Of a stretch of DNA of 64,000 nucleotides, positions 43,466-51,576 are shown in pieces. Positions within the stretch are counted from its first letter, which is position 1. Every line of letters begins with the position of its first letter. Both the position numbers and the translations under genes were made by a program. The notes under the pieces are model-generated. The model was not told the origin of the DNA. It was given only the letters and a program-made list of their open reading frames with translations, and did no database searches. This DNA comes from JACZST01 sp036985755 (GTDB taxonomy: Bacteria; Actinomycetota; Acidimicrobiia; Spongiisociales; UBA5794). Location: positions 1-64,000 of the forward strand of contig BTQG01000001.1 in the NCBI GenBank assembly GCA_036985755.1, written 5' to 3'.

Positions 43466-44919
43466 GCCGTCGCCTCCCCCATCACAGCCCTTAGCTCCTG
43501 GGCGGCGACCAGCCGGTCATCGAACGGGTGAATGGTCCCATCGATGTCTTGCCCGGTCTCATGACCCTTGCCGAGGATGAGGACCAGGTCCCCCTTTTGT
43601 GCTCGAGCGAGGGCGCTCCTGATTGCGAGGCGCCGATCCGGTTCGATGAGGGCCTCTGTGTCTGGCACAAGGCCCGCGGCGACCTCGCTGATGATCAGCG
43701 AAGGGTCCTCGGATCGCGGGTTGTCGGACGTCAGCACCACCAAATCGGCTCCGGCGGCTGCCCCGCCCATTGCCGCCCTCTTCGCCTTGTCGCGGTCCCC
43801 ACCGGCGCCGACAAGCGCGATCACCCTGCCGTCGGTGAGGCGCCTGGCGCTCTCGACCATCGCCGCGATGGCGCCGGGAGTGTGGGCGTAGTCCACCACC
43901 AGCCCGAACGGCTGTCCTTCATCGACCGCCTCGAAACGCCCCGGTATAACGCCGACGGCGGCCAGCCCGACGGCGATCGTCTCTGTGGTGCATTGCAGCT
44001 CTCGGGCGATGGCCGCCGCCAGCAGCGCATTGCGCACGTTGAAGCGCCCGGGCAGGGGCATCGAGGCCCGGTAGCTTCCCTCGGGCGTGATCACGGTGAA
44101 CGTGCTCCCACCCAGGGTCACCTCGATGTCGGTGGCGGTGATGTCGGAAGCCCGGTCCAGCGCAACGGTCGTCACCGGCATCTGAGCGGCGGCAGCGATG
44201 GAACGGCCGGCTTCATCATCGATGTCGACCACGGCGCGTTCGGCCCTCGTCACGTCGAACAGCCGAGACTTGGCCGCCAGGTACGAGTCCATGTCACCGT
44301 GGAAGTCGAGATGGTCCTGCATGAGGTTGGTGAACGCAGCAACCCTGAACCATACGCCATCCACCCGGTGGAGAGCCAGCGCGTGGCTGGACACCTCGAT
44401 GGCAACGACGTCGACTCCGGCCTCGACCATCCTGGCCAGCAGACGCTGGAGGTCGGACGCCTCCGGCGTCGTTCTCGGCACAGAGACGTGCTGACCGGCA
44501 ATGCGGCCGCCGACCGTGCCGATCACCCCTGGGGTGCCCCCACCGGCGGCAACGATCGACTCGATGAGATGGGTGACAGTCGTCTTGCCGTTGGTTCCGG
44601 TCACCCCGACAACGGCCACACGTTGCGACGGCTCGCCGTGGACGGCGGCAGCCAGCGGACCGAGCGCCGCCCTCGTGTCCTGAACGATGAGCTGGCTGTA
44701 CGAGGCTTCGTTCGCTCGATCAACGGCGACGGCGGCGGCCCCTGCGGCGATCGCTGCCTCTACATACTCGTGACCGTCCGCCACCAGGCCGCGTACTGCG
44801 ACGAACAGGTCCCCGACCTTCACCGCTCGCGAGTCGTGGGTCACATCGTCGATCGATACATCCTCCCCGATCACCGAGGCCCCGCCGGGCAGACGCTCTG
44901 CGAGTGTGCTGAGCAGCAT
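43462..44919 (-). CDS. murE: UDP-MurNAc-L-Ala-D-Glu-meso-diaminopimelate ligase
   Basis: This 485-residue Mur ligase has THDSRAVKVGDLFVAV, VTGTNGKTTVTHLIE, SSHALALHRVDG, FTNLMQDHLDFHG and DYAHTPGAI. LTSDNPRSEDP contains the DNPR motif that selects meso-diaminopimelate rather than lysine, so the peptidoglycan is probably DAP-type. ATG 44919 comes 4 bp after the ftsI stop with GAGG just before it. Confidence 0.96.
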   Translation of the reverse strand: MLLSTLAERLPGGASVIGEDVSIDDVTHDSRAVKVGDLFVAVRGLVADGHEYVEAAIAAGAAAVAVDRANEASYSQLIVQDTRAALGPLAAAVHGEPSQRVAVVGVTGTNGKTTVTHLIESIVAAGGGTPGVIGTVGGRIAGQHVSVPRTTPEASDLQRLLARMVEAGVDVVAIEVSSHALALHRVDGVWFRVAAFTNLMQDHLDFHGDMDSYLAAKSRLFDVTRAERAVVDIDDEAGRSIAAAAQMPVTTVALDRASDITATDIEVTLGGSTFTVITPEGSYRASMPLPGRFNVRNALLAAAIARELQCTTETIAVGLAAVGVIPGRFEAVDEGQPFGLVVDYAHTPGAIAAMVESARRLTDGRVIALVGAGGDRDKAKRAAMGGAAAGADLVVLTSDNPRSEDPSLIISEVAAGLVPDTEALIEPDRRLAIRSALARAQKGDLVLILGKGHETGQDIDGTIHPFDDRLVAAQELRAVMGEATA

Positions 44920-44923
44920 GGCC

Positions 44924-46654
44924 TCAATCCTCGTCGGGGGCGACGCCGAGTTGGTTGAGCGCCGACTCCGCGATCGCGGCGAAAACCGGAGCCGCCGAGG
45001 CACCACCGAACTTGAGCTGGGTCCCATCGTCCAGCACACCGATCGGGGAGTCGAGAACGACGGCGATCACGATCGCGGGGTCGTCGATCGGGGCGATGCC
45101 GACGAACCACGCAATGGTGAGGTCCTCGCTGTACGCACCCTGCTCGACGTCGAATTTCCTCGAGGTTCCTGTCTTGCCTCCGACGCTGAAGCCGTCGATG
45201 CTCGCCCGGCGGCCGGTTCCGCGTTCGACGACGCCGCGCAGCATCGTGAGCATGAGGCCCGCGGTCTCGGCAGATATCACCTCGCGGCGTCGTGGCTCGG
45301 TCACGACCCGCTCACCATCGGGTCCGATGATCTCGGCGACGACATGAGGCTCGACCCATTCTCCGCCGTTGGCGATGGTGGCATACACACCTGCCATCTG
45401 GATCGGGGTTGCGCCGATGCCGTACCCGATCGCAGCCGATGCCCCGCAGGTCGAACGACACCAGGTGGTGTAGTGGTCGAGCACGCCTGCGGCCTCAGTG
45501 TTGAAGTCGATCGACGCCTGCCGACCGAGACCGTAGGCATCGAGAAAGGCGTAATGCTGCTCGTTGCCCAACCGGCGCTGGATCTCGATCGTTCCGACGT
45601 TCGATGACTTGGCGACAACATCGGCGACAGTCATCTCGCTGGGGAAGTTCGCATGGTCCTCGAACACCTCATCCCCGACCTCGACCTCGTGAGGAGTTTC
45701 GATCATCGTGGAGGGCTCAACGATGCCCAACTCGAGTGCCGCGGACACCGTCACCACCTTGAGCGTAGACCCTGGTTCGTATACATCGGCGACCGCCCGA
45801 TTTCGCAACGTTGCCGGATCGAGGCCGCTGCGATCGTTCGGATCGAACCCCGGCAGGGAAACCATGGCGAGGATCCTGCCGGTCGACGGGACCATCACGA
45901 TCACCGAGCCGCCGACCGATCCGGTCTCGTCGATCGTCTTGCCGAGGACCTGCTCGGCGGTGTACTGGATCTCACGATCGAGCGTGAGGATCACGTCGGA
46001 GCCCGGCGTTGCCGGGTCGATGAGCAGCTCCCCCTGCGGAATGGCCCTTCCCGCGGCGTCTCGCTCGACGATTCGTTTTCCCGGGCGTCCCGCCAGGGTA
46101 CCGTCCATGATGGCTTCGATGCCTTCGATCCCTGCACCGTCGTCGAGACGGGTGAGGCCGAGGACGGGCGCGGCGAGGCTCCCCGACGGGTAGACACGAA
46201 TCAGCTCTTCGACGAAGGAAAAGCCGTCGAGCTCGGACTCCTCGATCGCGGCCGCCAGGACCGCTTCTTGGGAATTCTCGAGCCGACGCGCCAGGAGTAC
46301 GTAACGCCCGTCACTCTCGAGCTTGACCGCGACATCGGCGATGTTGGCGCCGATGAGCGGACCTATCAGCGCGGCGGCCGCCGCCGGATCATCGATCAGG
46401 GCGGGATCGGCGACCAGGGAGCTGCCGTAGACGGTGACGGCGAGCTCGATGCCATCCCTGTCGTAGATCGTCCCCCGCTTGGGCAGAATCTCCTCGTGGC
46501 GAACGCGCTGATCGAACCCGCGCTGCGTCAGCTCGGCGGCATCGGCACCCTGGACCTGAAACAGCCGGTAGCCGATTCCCGACCAGGCCAGGATCAGCAC
46601 CAGCCCGAGCACAACGACGCGGGCGTCCTGCACACGCCATATCACCCGGCGCAT
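44924..46654 (-). CDS. ftsI: Septal transpeptidase FtsI (PBP3)
   Basis: This 576-residue class B penicillin-binding protein has one N-terminal membrane helix (about 12-30), a PBP dimerisation region (PKRGTIYDRDGIELA) and the transpeptidase domain with EPGSTLKVVT (SxxK), KSSNVG (SxN) and GGKTGTS (KTG). No PASTA domain is present. ATG 46654 follows GAGGGGGG by 6 bp. A 20-codon reading frame ends 1 bp before this ATG. Confidence 0.96.
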   Translation of the reverse strand: MRRVIWRVQDARVVVLGLVLILAWSGIGYRLFQVQGADAAELTQRGFDQRVRHEEILPKRGTIYDRDGIELAVTVYGSSLVADPALIDDPAAAAALIGPLIGANIADVAVKLESDGRYVLLARRLENSQEAVLAAAIEESELDGFSFVEELIRVYPSGSLAAPVLGLTRLDDGAGIEGIEAIMDGTLAGRPGKRIVERDAAGRAIPQGELLIDPATPGSDVILTLDREIQYTAEQVLGKTIDETGSVGGSVIVMVPSTGRILAMVSLPGFDPNDRSGLDPATLRNRAVADVYEPGSTLKVVTVSAALELGIVEPSTMIETPHEVEVGDEVFEDHANFPSEMTVADVVAKSSNVGTIEIQRRLGNEQHYAFLDAYGLGRQASIDFNTEAAGVLDHYTTWCRSTCGASAAIGYGIGATPIQMAGVYATIANGGEWVEPHVVAEIIGPDGERVVTEPRRREVISAETAGLMLTMLRGVVERGTGRRASIDGFSVGGKTGTSRKFDVEQGAYSEDLTIAWFVGIAPIDDPAIVIAVVLDSPIGVLDDGTQLKFGGASAAPVFAAIAESALNQLGVAPDED

Positions 46655-46655
46655 G

Positions 46656-46718
46656 TCAGGCCCCCCTCAGTCGGGGCCGGCGAGGAGCCGGTTGGCCGCC
46701 AGCGTTCGGCCTGGCCAT
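46656..46718 (-). other. Possible 20-residue leader ORF between ftsL and ftsI
   Basis: ATG 46718 has a strong AGGAGGG site 5 bp upstream and opens MARPNAGGQPAPRRPRLRGA, stopping at TGA 46656-46658. The ftsI ATG follows after one base (TGAcATG), and the ftsI ribosome site lies inside the small frame. This is the one substantial gap in an operon of overlapping genes. The peptide is basic and proline-rich with no family resemblance, so coupling of ftsI translation is more likely than a product with its own role. Confidence 0.4.
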
Positions 46719-46731
46719 GGTTTCCCTCCTG

Positions 46732-47115
46732 TCACGGCAGCTCTGAAAGCAGCGACCGCGATGCCGTCCATCGTTTCGCTGCGTAGGTGGCGTCGGATGG
46801 AACTCCCGGGGCTTCGATCGTGATGCGCTGCTCCGGGTACACCAGCCCGAGGCCGGCGGCGGCCTCTGTGATCCGTTGTGGGCTGTTCATCCTGGCGAGC
46901 TCGAGCCGCAGGTCCCAGTGAATGCGCTCTTCTGCGGCCAGTTCCTGCCCGATCTGCTGAAGATCGAAGGCGGTGCGATCGAGCGAGATACGCGAGTAGA
47001 TCAAGGCGAAGAACGCCAGGACGACGACCAGGGTGAACACCACGAGGGGCCGTATCCTGGTGCGATCGCGAGCCCGGCGGGCGGACCGGCGGGCGGTCAA
47101 CGCTCCGGCGGTCAT
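46732..47115 (-). CDS. ftsL: FtsL-like cell division protein
   Basis: This 127-residue protein has a basic cytoplasmic N-terminus, one membrane helix (about 23-40) and a short coiled coil (LQQIGQELAAEERIHWDLRLELARM) ending with MNSPQRITEAAAGLGLVYPE, the layout of FtsL. Assignment rests on this layout and on its position between rsmH and ftsI. The ATG overlaps the rsmH stop (47112-47115). Confidence 0.85.
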   Translation of the reverse strand: MTAGALTARRSARRARDRTRIRPLVVFTLVVVLAFFALIYSRISLDRTAFDLQQIGQELAAEERIHWDLRLELARMNSPQRITEAAAGLGLVYPEQRITIEAPGVPSDATYAAKRWTASRSLLSELP

Positions 47116-48047
47116 ACCGTCACCTTCTCCGCCGCTCTCAGCACAGCACTGCGAGCTCTCGGGTTCTCTTCGATCTCTTCGGCACTCGGGAACGTGCGTC
47201 CCAGAAGGCGCAGCTCGGCAGCGTTGCCGCACCCGCACACAGGGAGATCCGGCGGACACGTGCAGCCGGCGGCCCCGGCCGCGAAGCGCCGCTTGACCAG
47301 GCGGTCTTCCAGCGAATGGTATGAGATCACCACGACTCTGCCTCCTGGCCGAATCGCCGTGATCGCCGCGTCAAGGCCAGAGGCGAGGGCCCCCAGTTCA
47401 TCGTTGACCGCGATCCTGAGGGCCTGGAAAACCCTCCTGGCCGGGTGCCCCGGTCGTTTGGCGGCGGCAGGAACGGCGCCGGCGACCACGACCGCGAGTC
47501 TCTCGGTGTCCTCGATGGGGCGGGCAACGAAGATGGCGTGGGCGATCCGGGCTGCGAAACGCTCCTCGCCGTAGTCGCGGAAGATGGCGGCAAGTTGATC
47601 GACCTGCCACTCGTTGACCAATTCTGCGGCGTCCAGCTCGGTATCGGGCCCCATCCGCATATCCAGTGGGCCGGCGCGCCGAAACGAGAAACCACGCTCC
47701 GCCGTATCGATCTGATGCGAGGAGATGCCGAGATCCAGGAGTACGCCGTCGACATGAGGACCACCAGGTGGGTCGGCGACAGACTCATCGGCGATCACCT
47801 CCACCAGCTCGGTGAAGTTGGCCTGAACCACAGACAGGCGCGAGTGAGCGGGGGCGTTGACGATGGCGTCGGGATCTCGATCGATACCGATCACGGCCAG
47901 CTCCGGGAAGCGATCCAGGAGGGCAAGGGCGTGACCACCGCCACCGAACGTCCCATCGACGATGGTTCCGACCGCGACCGGGGCCAGTGAGTCCACCACC
48001 TCGCTCACCATGACAGGGTTGTGATATCCCGAGCTGGTCTGACCCAT
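47112..48047 (-). CDS. rsmH: 16S rRNA (cytosine-1402 N4) methyltransferase RsmH
   Basis: This 311-residue SAM-dependent enzyme has YHNPVMVSEVV, the SAM loop DGTFGGGGHALALL, LLDLGISSHQID, FQALRIAVNDEL and ISYHSLEDRLVKRRF. ATG 48047 follows GGGGGG by 6 bp. That ribosome site is one arm of a 15-bp inverted repeat (48048-48062 with 48114-48128), so translation may be controlled by RNA folding. Confidence 0.95.
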   Translation of the reverse strand: MGQTSSGYHNPVMVSEVVDSLAPVAVGTIVDGTFGGGGHALALLDRFPELAVIGIDRDPDAIVNAPAHSRLSVVQANFTELVEVIADESVADPPGGPHVDGVLLDLGISSHQIDTAERGFSFRRAGPLDMRMGPDTELDAAELVNEWQVDQLAAIFRDYGEERFAARIAHAIFVARPIEDTERLAVVVAGAVPAAAKRPGHPARRVFQALRIAVNDELGALASGLDAAITAIRPGGRVVVISYHSLEDRLVKRRFAAGAAGCTCPPDLPVCGCGNAAELRLLGRTFPSAEEIEENPRARSAVLRAAEKVTV

Positions 48048-48128
48048 GGTCAGCCCCCCGGAACGCTGGCGCCACCATGGAAGCGGGCGGAGTAAGGGGC
48101 CTTCCATATGGCATCCGGGGGGCTGACC
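48048..48128 (-). promoter_or_regulatory. Inverted repeat able to hide the rsmH ribosome site
   Basis: GGTCAGCCCCCCGGA at 48048-48062 is the exact reverse complement of TCCGGGGGGCTGACC at 48114-48128. Inside, ATGGAAG (about 48077-48083) and CTTCCAT (about 48101-48107) can pair as well. In the minus-strand message this forms a hairpin immediately before the rsmH ATG with its GGGGGG ribosome site in the stem. No known riboswitch class was recognised. Confidence 0.65.
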
Positions 48129-48146
48129 ACAGGCCAGACCAAGAGA

Positions 48147-48254
48147 GACGCAAGACGCAAGTCGCAAGTCGCAAGTCGCAAGACGCAAGACGCAAGACGC
48201 AAGACGCAAGACGCAAGTTGAACTCGAGACTGCTCGGGACTTGCGACTTGCGAC
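48147..48254. repeat. Ten-copy heptamer array with complementary right arm
   Basis: Ten head-to-tail copies of G(A/T)CGCAA run from 48147 to 48216; seven are GACGCAA and three GTCGCAA. ACTTGCGACTTGCGAC at 48239-48254 is the exact complement of 48161-48176. The array is in the mraZ-rsmH spacer, 3' of the mraZ stop. The same words occur beside ccdA at about 12054. Confidence 0.85.
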
Positions 48255-48266
48255 TCGTGACTTTCT

Positions 48267-48698
48267 TCATATTCCATCCTCCGACAGCACCTCCTCGATC
48301 CCGGCGTAGTACTCGTCGGCTTCGGCGGCGACCGACTCCCACACATCCGTCGCCCAGATCTCGATGTGATCGGCGACGCCCACCACCGCCAGGTCCTTCT
48401 TCAGCCCGGCATAGGCTCGCAGCGCCTCCGGGAGCTGGATCCGCCCCTGACCATCGAGACGCTGGTCGGTCGCCGAGGCGAAGAAGGACCGCGAGAAGTT
48501 CCTGGCCCGCCGATCTGTTCTTGGCAGGGAGAGCACGCGACCGGCCTCGTCTTCCCACCGGCCCATCGCAAAGACATACAGGCAGCGCTCCTGCCCCTTG
48601 GTGACGACGCACCCGGCCTCCAGCCCCTTCCGGAACTTGCTGGGCATCACGACGCGCCCCTTGGCATCGAGTGCATGGGTGTACTCCCCAAGAAACAC
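48267..48698 (-). CDS. mraZ: Transcriptional regulator MraZ
   Basis: This 143-residue DNA-binding protein has two AbrB-like repeats: FLGEYTHALDAKGRVVMPSKFR and QRLDGQGRIQLPEALRAYA, both with DxxGRxxxP-type motifs. MraZ represses its own division operon by binding repeated GTGGG-type boxes, which are present upstream. It starts at GTG 48698 after GGAGGCGC. Confidence 0.95.
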   Translation of the reverse strand: MFLGEYTHALDAKGRVVMPSKFRKGLEAGCVVTKGQERCLYVFAMGRWEDEAGRVLSLPRTDRRARNFSRSFFASATDQRLDGQGRIQLPEALRAYAGLKKDLAVVGVADHIEIWATDVWESVAAEADEYYAGIEEVLSEDGI

Positions 48699-48733
48699 GA
48701 GTCTGCGCCTCCATCACGGTTCGATCACCATCT

Positions 48734-48775
48734 CCCACAGGTCGCCACTATGGCCCACTTTCCGCCACCTGTCAA
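48734..48775 (-). promoter_or_regulatory. mraZ operon promoter with four MraZ-type boxes
   Basis: On the minus strand TTGACA (48770-48775) and CATAGT (48747-48752) are separated by 17 bp. Four GTGG(G/C) boxes start at exact 10-bp steps (48764, 48754, 48744 and 48734 on the plus strand as G/CCCAC). They overlap the spacer, the -10 box and the region after it. Direct repeats with 10-bp spacing are the known MraZ operator form, so autorepression is likely. Confidence 0.75.
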
Positions 48776-48848
48776 CCCTATCGGCCCCCGACGGCCCCTG
48801 CTTTACCACTGATTCGGCGATAGCAGGCGGCGGTTAGCCTCTGCTGCC

Positions 48849-49619
48849 ATGGAACGGCCGATCGTTGTCGTCGGGCTGGGAGAGATGGGCGGGGTGTTCG
48901 CAAGGGCCTTCCTGTCCGTGGGGTACCCTGTCTATCCGGTGCTTCGCCATCGTCCGATAGCGGAGACCGCGGCCACCGTGCCCGACCCCGCACTGGTCCT
49001 GGTCACCGTGGGCGAAGCCGACCTCGATGAGGCTCTTGACGGCCTTCCTGCACCCTGGCGCCGTCGCGTCGGGCTGATCCAGAACGAGCTGCTCCCGCCA
49101 GACTGGGCGAGACACGGAATCGACGACCCGACCGTTGCCACCGTGTGGTTCGAGAAGAAACCGGGGAGACCGGTCAGGGTCATCGTCCCCACCCTGGTGG
49201 CGGGGCCGCAGGCGGAGCTCGTCGTCACCGCTCTGGATCGCCTCGGCATAGCAGTGAGGGTCATCCATCGTGACCAACTGGTCAACGCCCTCGTAGCCAA
49301 GAACCTGTACATCCTGACTGCAAACATCGGCGGCTTGTCGACCGGCGGGACGGTATCCGAGCTGTGGCAGGGGCATCCCGAGCTGGCAGCACCGGTCGCC
49401 TCCGAGGTGCTCGATATTCAAGAACACCTGGTCGGGGAGCCGATCGACCGGGAGATGGCGATGGCGGAGATGATTGCCGCTTTCGCCGCCGACCCCGAGC
49501 ACGGATCAACGGGCAGGAGCGCGCCACGCCGTTTGCAGCGGGCTCTTCGTTTCGCCCGCGACGCCGGTATCGCCACGCCCACCCTCGACGCGATCGCGGA
49601 GGAAGTAACGAAGAAGTAG
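48849..49619 (+). CDS. Ketopantoate reductase-like NAD(P)-binding protein
   Basis: This 256-residue protein begins with a Rossmann loop (VVVGLGEMGGVFARAF) and has VLVTVGEADLDEAL and a helical C-terminal half with NALVAKNLYILTANI, as in ketopantoate reductase and related dehydrogenases. It is shorter than PanE and its substrate is uncertain. TAGCCT (48835-48840) ends 8 bp before the ATG with no ribosome site, so it may be leaderless. It diverges from mraZ. Confidence 0.65.
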   Translation: MERPIVVVGLGEMGGVFARAFLSVGYPVYPVLRHRPIAETAATVPDPALVLVTVGEADLDEALDGLPAPWRRRVGLIQNELLPPDWARHGIDDPTVATVWFEKKPGRPVRVIVPTLVAGPQAELVVTALDRLGIAVRVIHRDQLVNALVAKNLYILTANIGGLSTGGTVSELWQGHPELAAPVASEVLDIQEHLVGEPIDREMAMAEMIAAFAADPEHGSTGRSAPRRLQRALRFARDAGIATPTLDAIAEEVTKK

Positions 49620-49696
49620 CCAGGAAGTAGCGAAGACTGAGCTCCGCATCGCCGATCGAACCCACCTAGCCTGAGTACAGAAGCCAAGGAGGAAAC

Positions 49697-50218
49697 GTGC
49701 ATGTACTCGTGGCAACCGATGGAAGCCTCGAAACGGAAGAGGCCGCCAGTTTCGCAGAAAGGCTCGCTGACAAAGACGGCAAGGTGACGGTGCTGACCGT
49801 CGTCGAGATTCCAAGAAAGATGCTCCAAGACCTGCGCGCCGTCATGGGAGAGCAGCACGAGACCGGCGTCATCGAAGCCGGCGAATGGGTCGACACCCCG
49901 GCGGTTCCCCCACAGGCACCACGAAACTGGCCGGGTGATGATGCCGTCATCGACCGCTATCTCGACGACAAGCGATTCCAATGCACAGACCCGATCGTCT
50001 CCACACTCAACGGTCGTGGCATAGCCGCCGAGGGCCTGGTGGTGGAGGGCGAGAAACCCACAGAAACGATCCTGGAGCAGGTCGAGACCCTCGGCGCCGA
50101 CGTGCTCGTCATCGGCTCCCACGGCCTCGGAGCCTTCAGCGGCCTGCTCGGCTCGGTGGGGACCAAACTCGTGCGTGGTTCATCAAAGCCGGTGCTGCTG
50201 CTGCGACGCGAGCCCTAG
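49697..50218 (+). CDS. Universal stress protein (UspA family)
   Basis: This 173-residue single-domain protein begins MHVLVATDGSLETEEAA and ends with the nucleotide-binding motif GSHGLGAFSGLLGSVGTKLVRGSSKPVLLLR (G-2x-G-9x-G-S/T type). An insertion around residues 50-85 makes it slightly longer than typical. GTG 49697 follows AGGAGGAAAC. The stop codon is the first three bases of the 40-bp tandem repeat. Confidence 0.9.
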   Translation: MHVLVATDGSLETEEAASFAERLADKDGKVTVLTVVEIPRKMLQDLRAVMGEQHETGVIEAGEWVDTPAVPPQAPRNWPGDDAVIDRYLDDKRFQCTDPIVSTLNGRGIAAEGLVVEGEKPTETILEQVETLGADVLVIGSHGLGAFSGLLGSVGTKLVRGSSKPVLLLRREP

Positions 50219-50335
50219 TGGCCCGAGCGGCCCGTAGCCAAAAGCGGGGAAAACATAGTGGCCCGAGCGGCCCGTAGCCAAAAGCGGGGAAAACATAGTT
50301 GCCCGAGCGGCCCGTAGCCAAAAGCGGGGAAACCA
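50216..50335. repeat. Three tandem 40-bp repeats
   Basis: Three head-to-tail 40-bp units lie at 50216-50255, 50256-50295 and 50296-50335. Each begins TAGTGGCCCGAGCGGCCCGT (TAGTT in the third) and ends GCGGGGAAAACA (AAACCA in the third). The first two are identical. The unit contains GGCC-type self-complementary text. The array fills the gap between convergent genes and supplies the stop codon of the stress-protein gene. Confidence 0.93.
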
Positions 50336-50345
50336 CAGGCCCCGC

Positions 50346-50840
50346 CTAGACCCTGAGGTACGGCTCCCACTCTGCATCCGGGAGGCCGCCGAACGCGGCT
50401 GCGACCCAGCTGTCTCTCGGCGGCACTCGCGGTCTTCGCTGTAGCTGGAGACCCGCTTCTCTGGGAGTCCTGCCGCCCTTGCGCGTGTTGCAGCGACGGC
50501 ATGCGGCGACGACATTAGACCAGGTGTGCTCGCCCCCTCTCGAACGGGGGATGACGTGGTCCAGGTTCTCGGCCGGCCGCCCGCAGTATTGGCAGGCGTC
50601 ACGATCGCGATGAAAGACGGTTCTCCGGTTCACCGGAACCCGCCTCGCATACGGCACCGCCACAAATCGACGAAGCTGGACCACCGACGGCGACGCCATC
50701 GCGATGTGCTCGGAATGCCATACCACGCCGTTGGACACGATGACATCGGCACGGTGGGCGAGGACGAGCACAAGCGCCCGCTGAACGGGAACCACCGACA
50801 GCGGCTCGAGACTCGCATTGAGCACCAGTGCGCGGGCCAT
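50346..50840 (-). CDS. HNH endonuclease
   Basis: This 164-residue protein has an N-terminal ALVLNASLEPLSVVPVQRAL region and a complete HNH domain: CQYCG, LDHVIPRSRGGEHTWSNVVAACRRCN. This small actinobacterial HNH type is a chromosomal protein of unknown role. It converges on the stress-protein gene across the 40-bp repeats. Confidence 0.88.
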   Translation of the reverse strand: MARALVLNASLEPLSVVPVQRALVLVLAHRADVIVSNGVVWHSEHIAMASPSVVQLRRFVAVPYARRVPVNRRTVFHRDRDACQYCGRPAENLDHVIPRSRGGEHTWSNVVAACRRCNTRKGGRTPREAGLQLQRRPRVPPRDSWVAAAFGGLPDAEWEPYLRV

Positions 50841-50919
50841 AGGCGCAAAAGAGTACCAGGGGTGAGAAAAACCCAGAGACGGAGACGCGCATTACGTATT
50901 GCGACATCGAGCCTGAGAA

Positions 50920-51576
50920 CTATCCGTTCTCGAATGCCATCCACGTTGCCAAGCCGAGGGCGAAGGGGCGACCGCCTTCGACGACGCTGGAGCCGGCAAA
51001 CCGCTCGCGCCCATCTTCGACCACGATGGTCATCACCGGGGTGCCCTCGACATCGCGCTCATCGATGCACAACACGATCGGTGCCGGCGACACACCGGCC
51101 AGCTCGGAAACAGCAGCAACGACCGCATCATCGAGACGTGTCCCGGAGGATCGAGCGGCGCGGTCGGCGATCCGTCCCGTGCTCGTCTCCGCCCGAACCA
51201 TCACTCCGCGGCGATCCTCGACGACCGAGACCTTCGCCAGCTTCTCCTGAACCTCGACCCGCGGTCTCGGTGCCCGCGTCGGCGTCGAGCCACGTGGCGA
51301 GACTTCGACCTCCATTGGGCCCCGGCGCACCCGGGAGCTCGAAGCCATCTCGGAGCGAAGACCGTGTGCCGCCAACACCCGCTGTACCTCCTCGCCGACC
51401 ACAGCGGCGTCGACTCCGGTCGCAAGGCGAACACGTACCCCTTGTGGCGTCATCGCATCGCCTTCGACCACCGCCGATTCGACGCCGGGCAAGCTCAACA
51501 GCTCGTCGCGCAGCGTATCCGTCGCCAGATCAGCCTCCCCTCGTAAGCCCCCGGGCGGCCCGGTGCCGCCACTCAA
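50920..51576 (-). CDS. Hypothetical protein, actinobacterial type
   Basis: This protein of up to 218 residues has no motif that I recognise. The N-terminal half carries LRDELLSLPGVESAVVEG and a second alternating region; the C-terminal half (VVAAVSELAGVSPAPIVLCIDERD to the end) looks like a compact alpha/beta domain. A basic linker separates them. The start is uncertain: TTG 51576 gives the full frame, but GGGGAGG near 51535 suggests a shorter product starting from a rare codon. It overlaps or abuts the gene at 51530 and is probably co-transcribed with it. Confidence 0.6.
   Translation of the reverse strand: MSGGTGPPGGLRGEADLATDTLRDELLSLPGVESAVVEGDAMTPQGVRVRLATGVDAAVVGEEVQRVLAAHGLRSEMASSSRVRRGPMEVEVSPRGSTPTRAPRPRVEVQEKLAKVSVVEDRRGVMVRAETSTGRIADRAARSSGTRLDDAVVAAVSELAGVSPAPIVLCIDERDVEGTPVMTIVVEDGRERFAGSSVVEGGRPFALGLATWMAFENG

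Noticed and set aside
48147..48254. Possible CRISPR array
   Set aside because: Units are contiguous 7-mers with no spacers and there are no cas genes; the same applies to the 40-bp tandem repeat at 50216.
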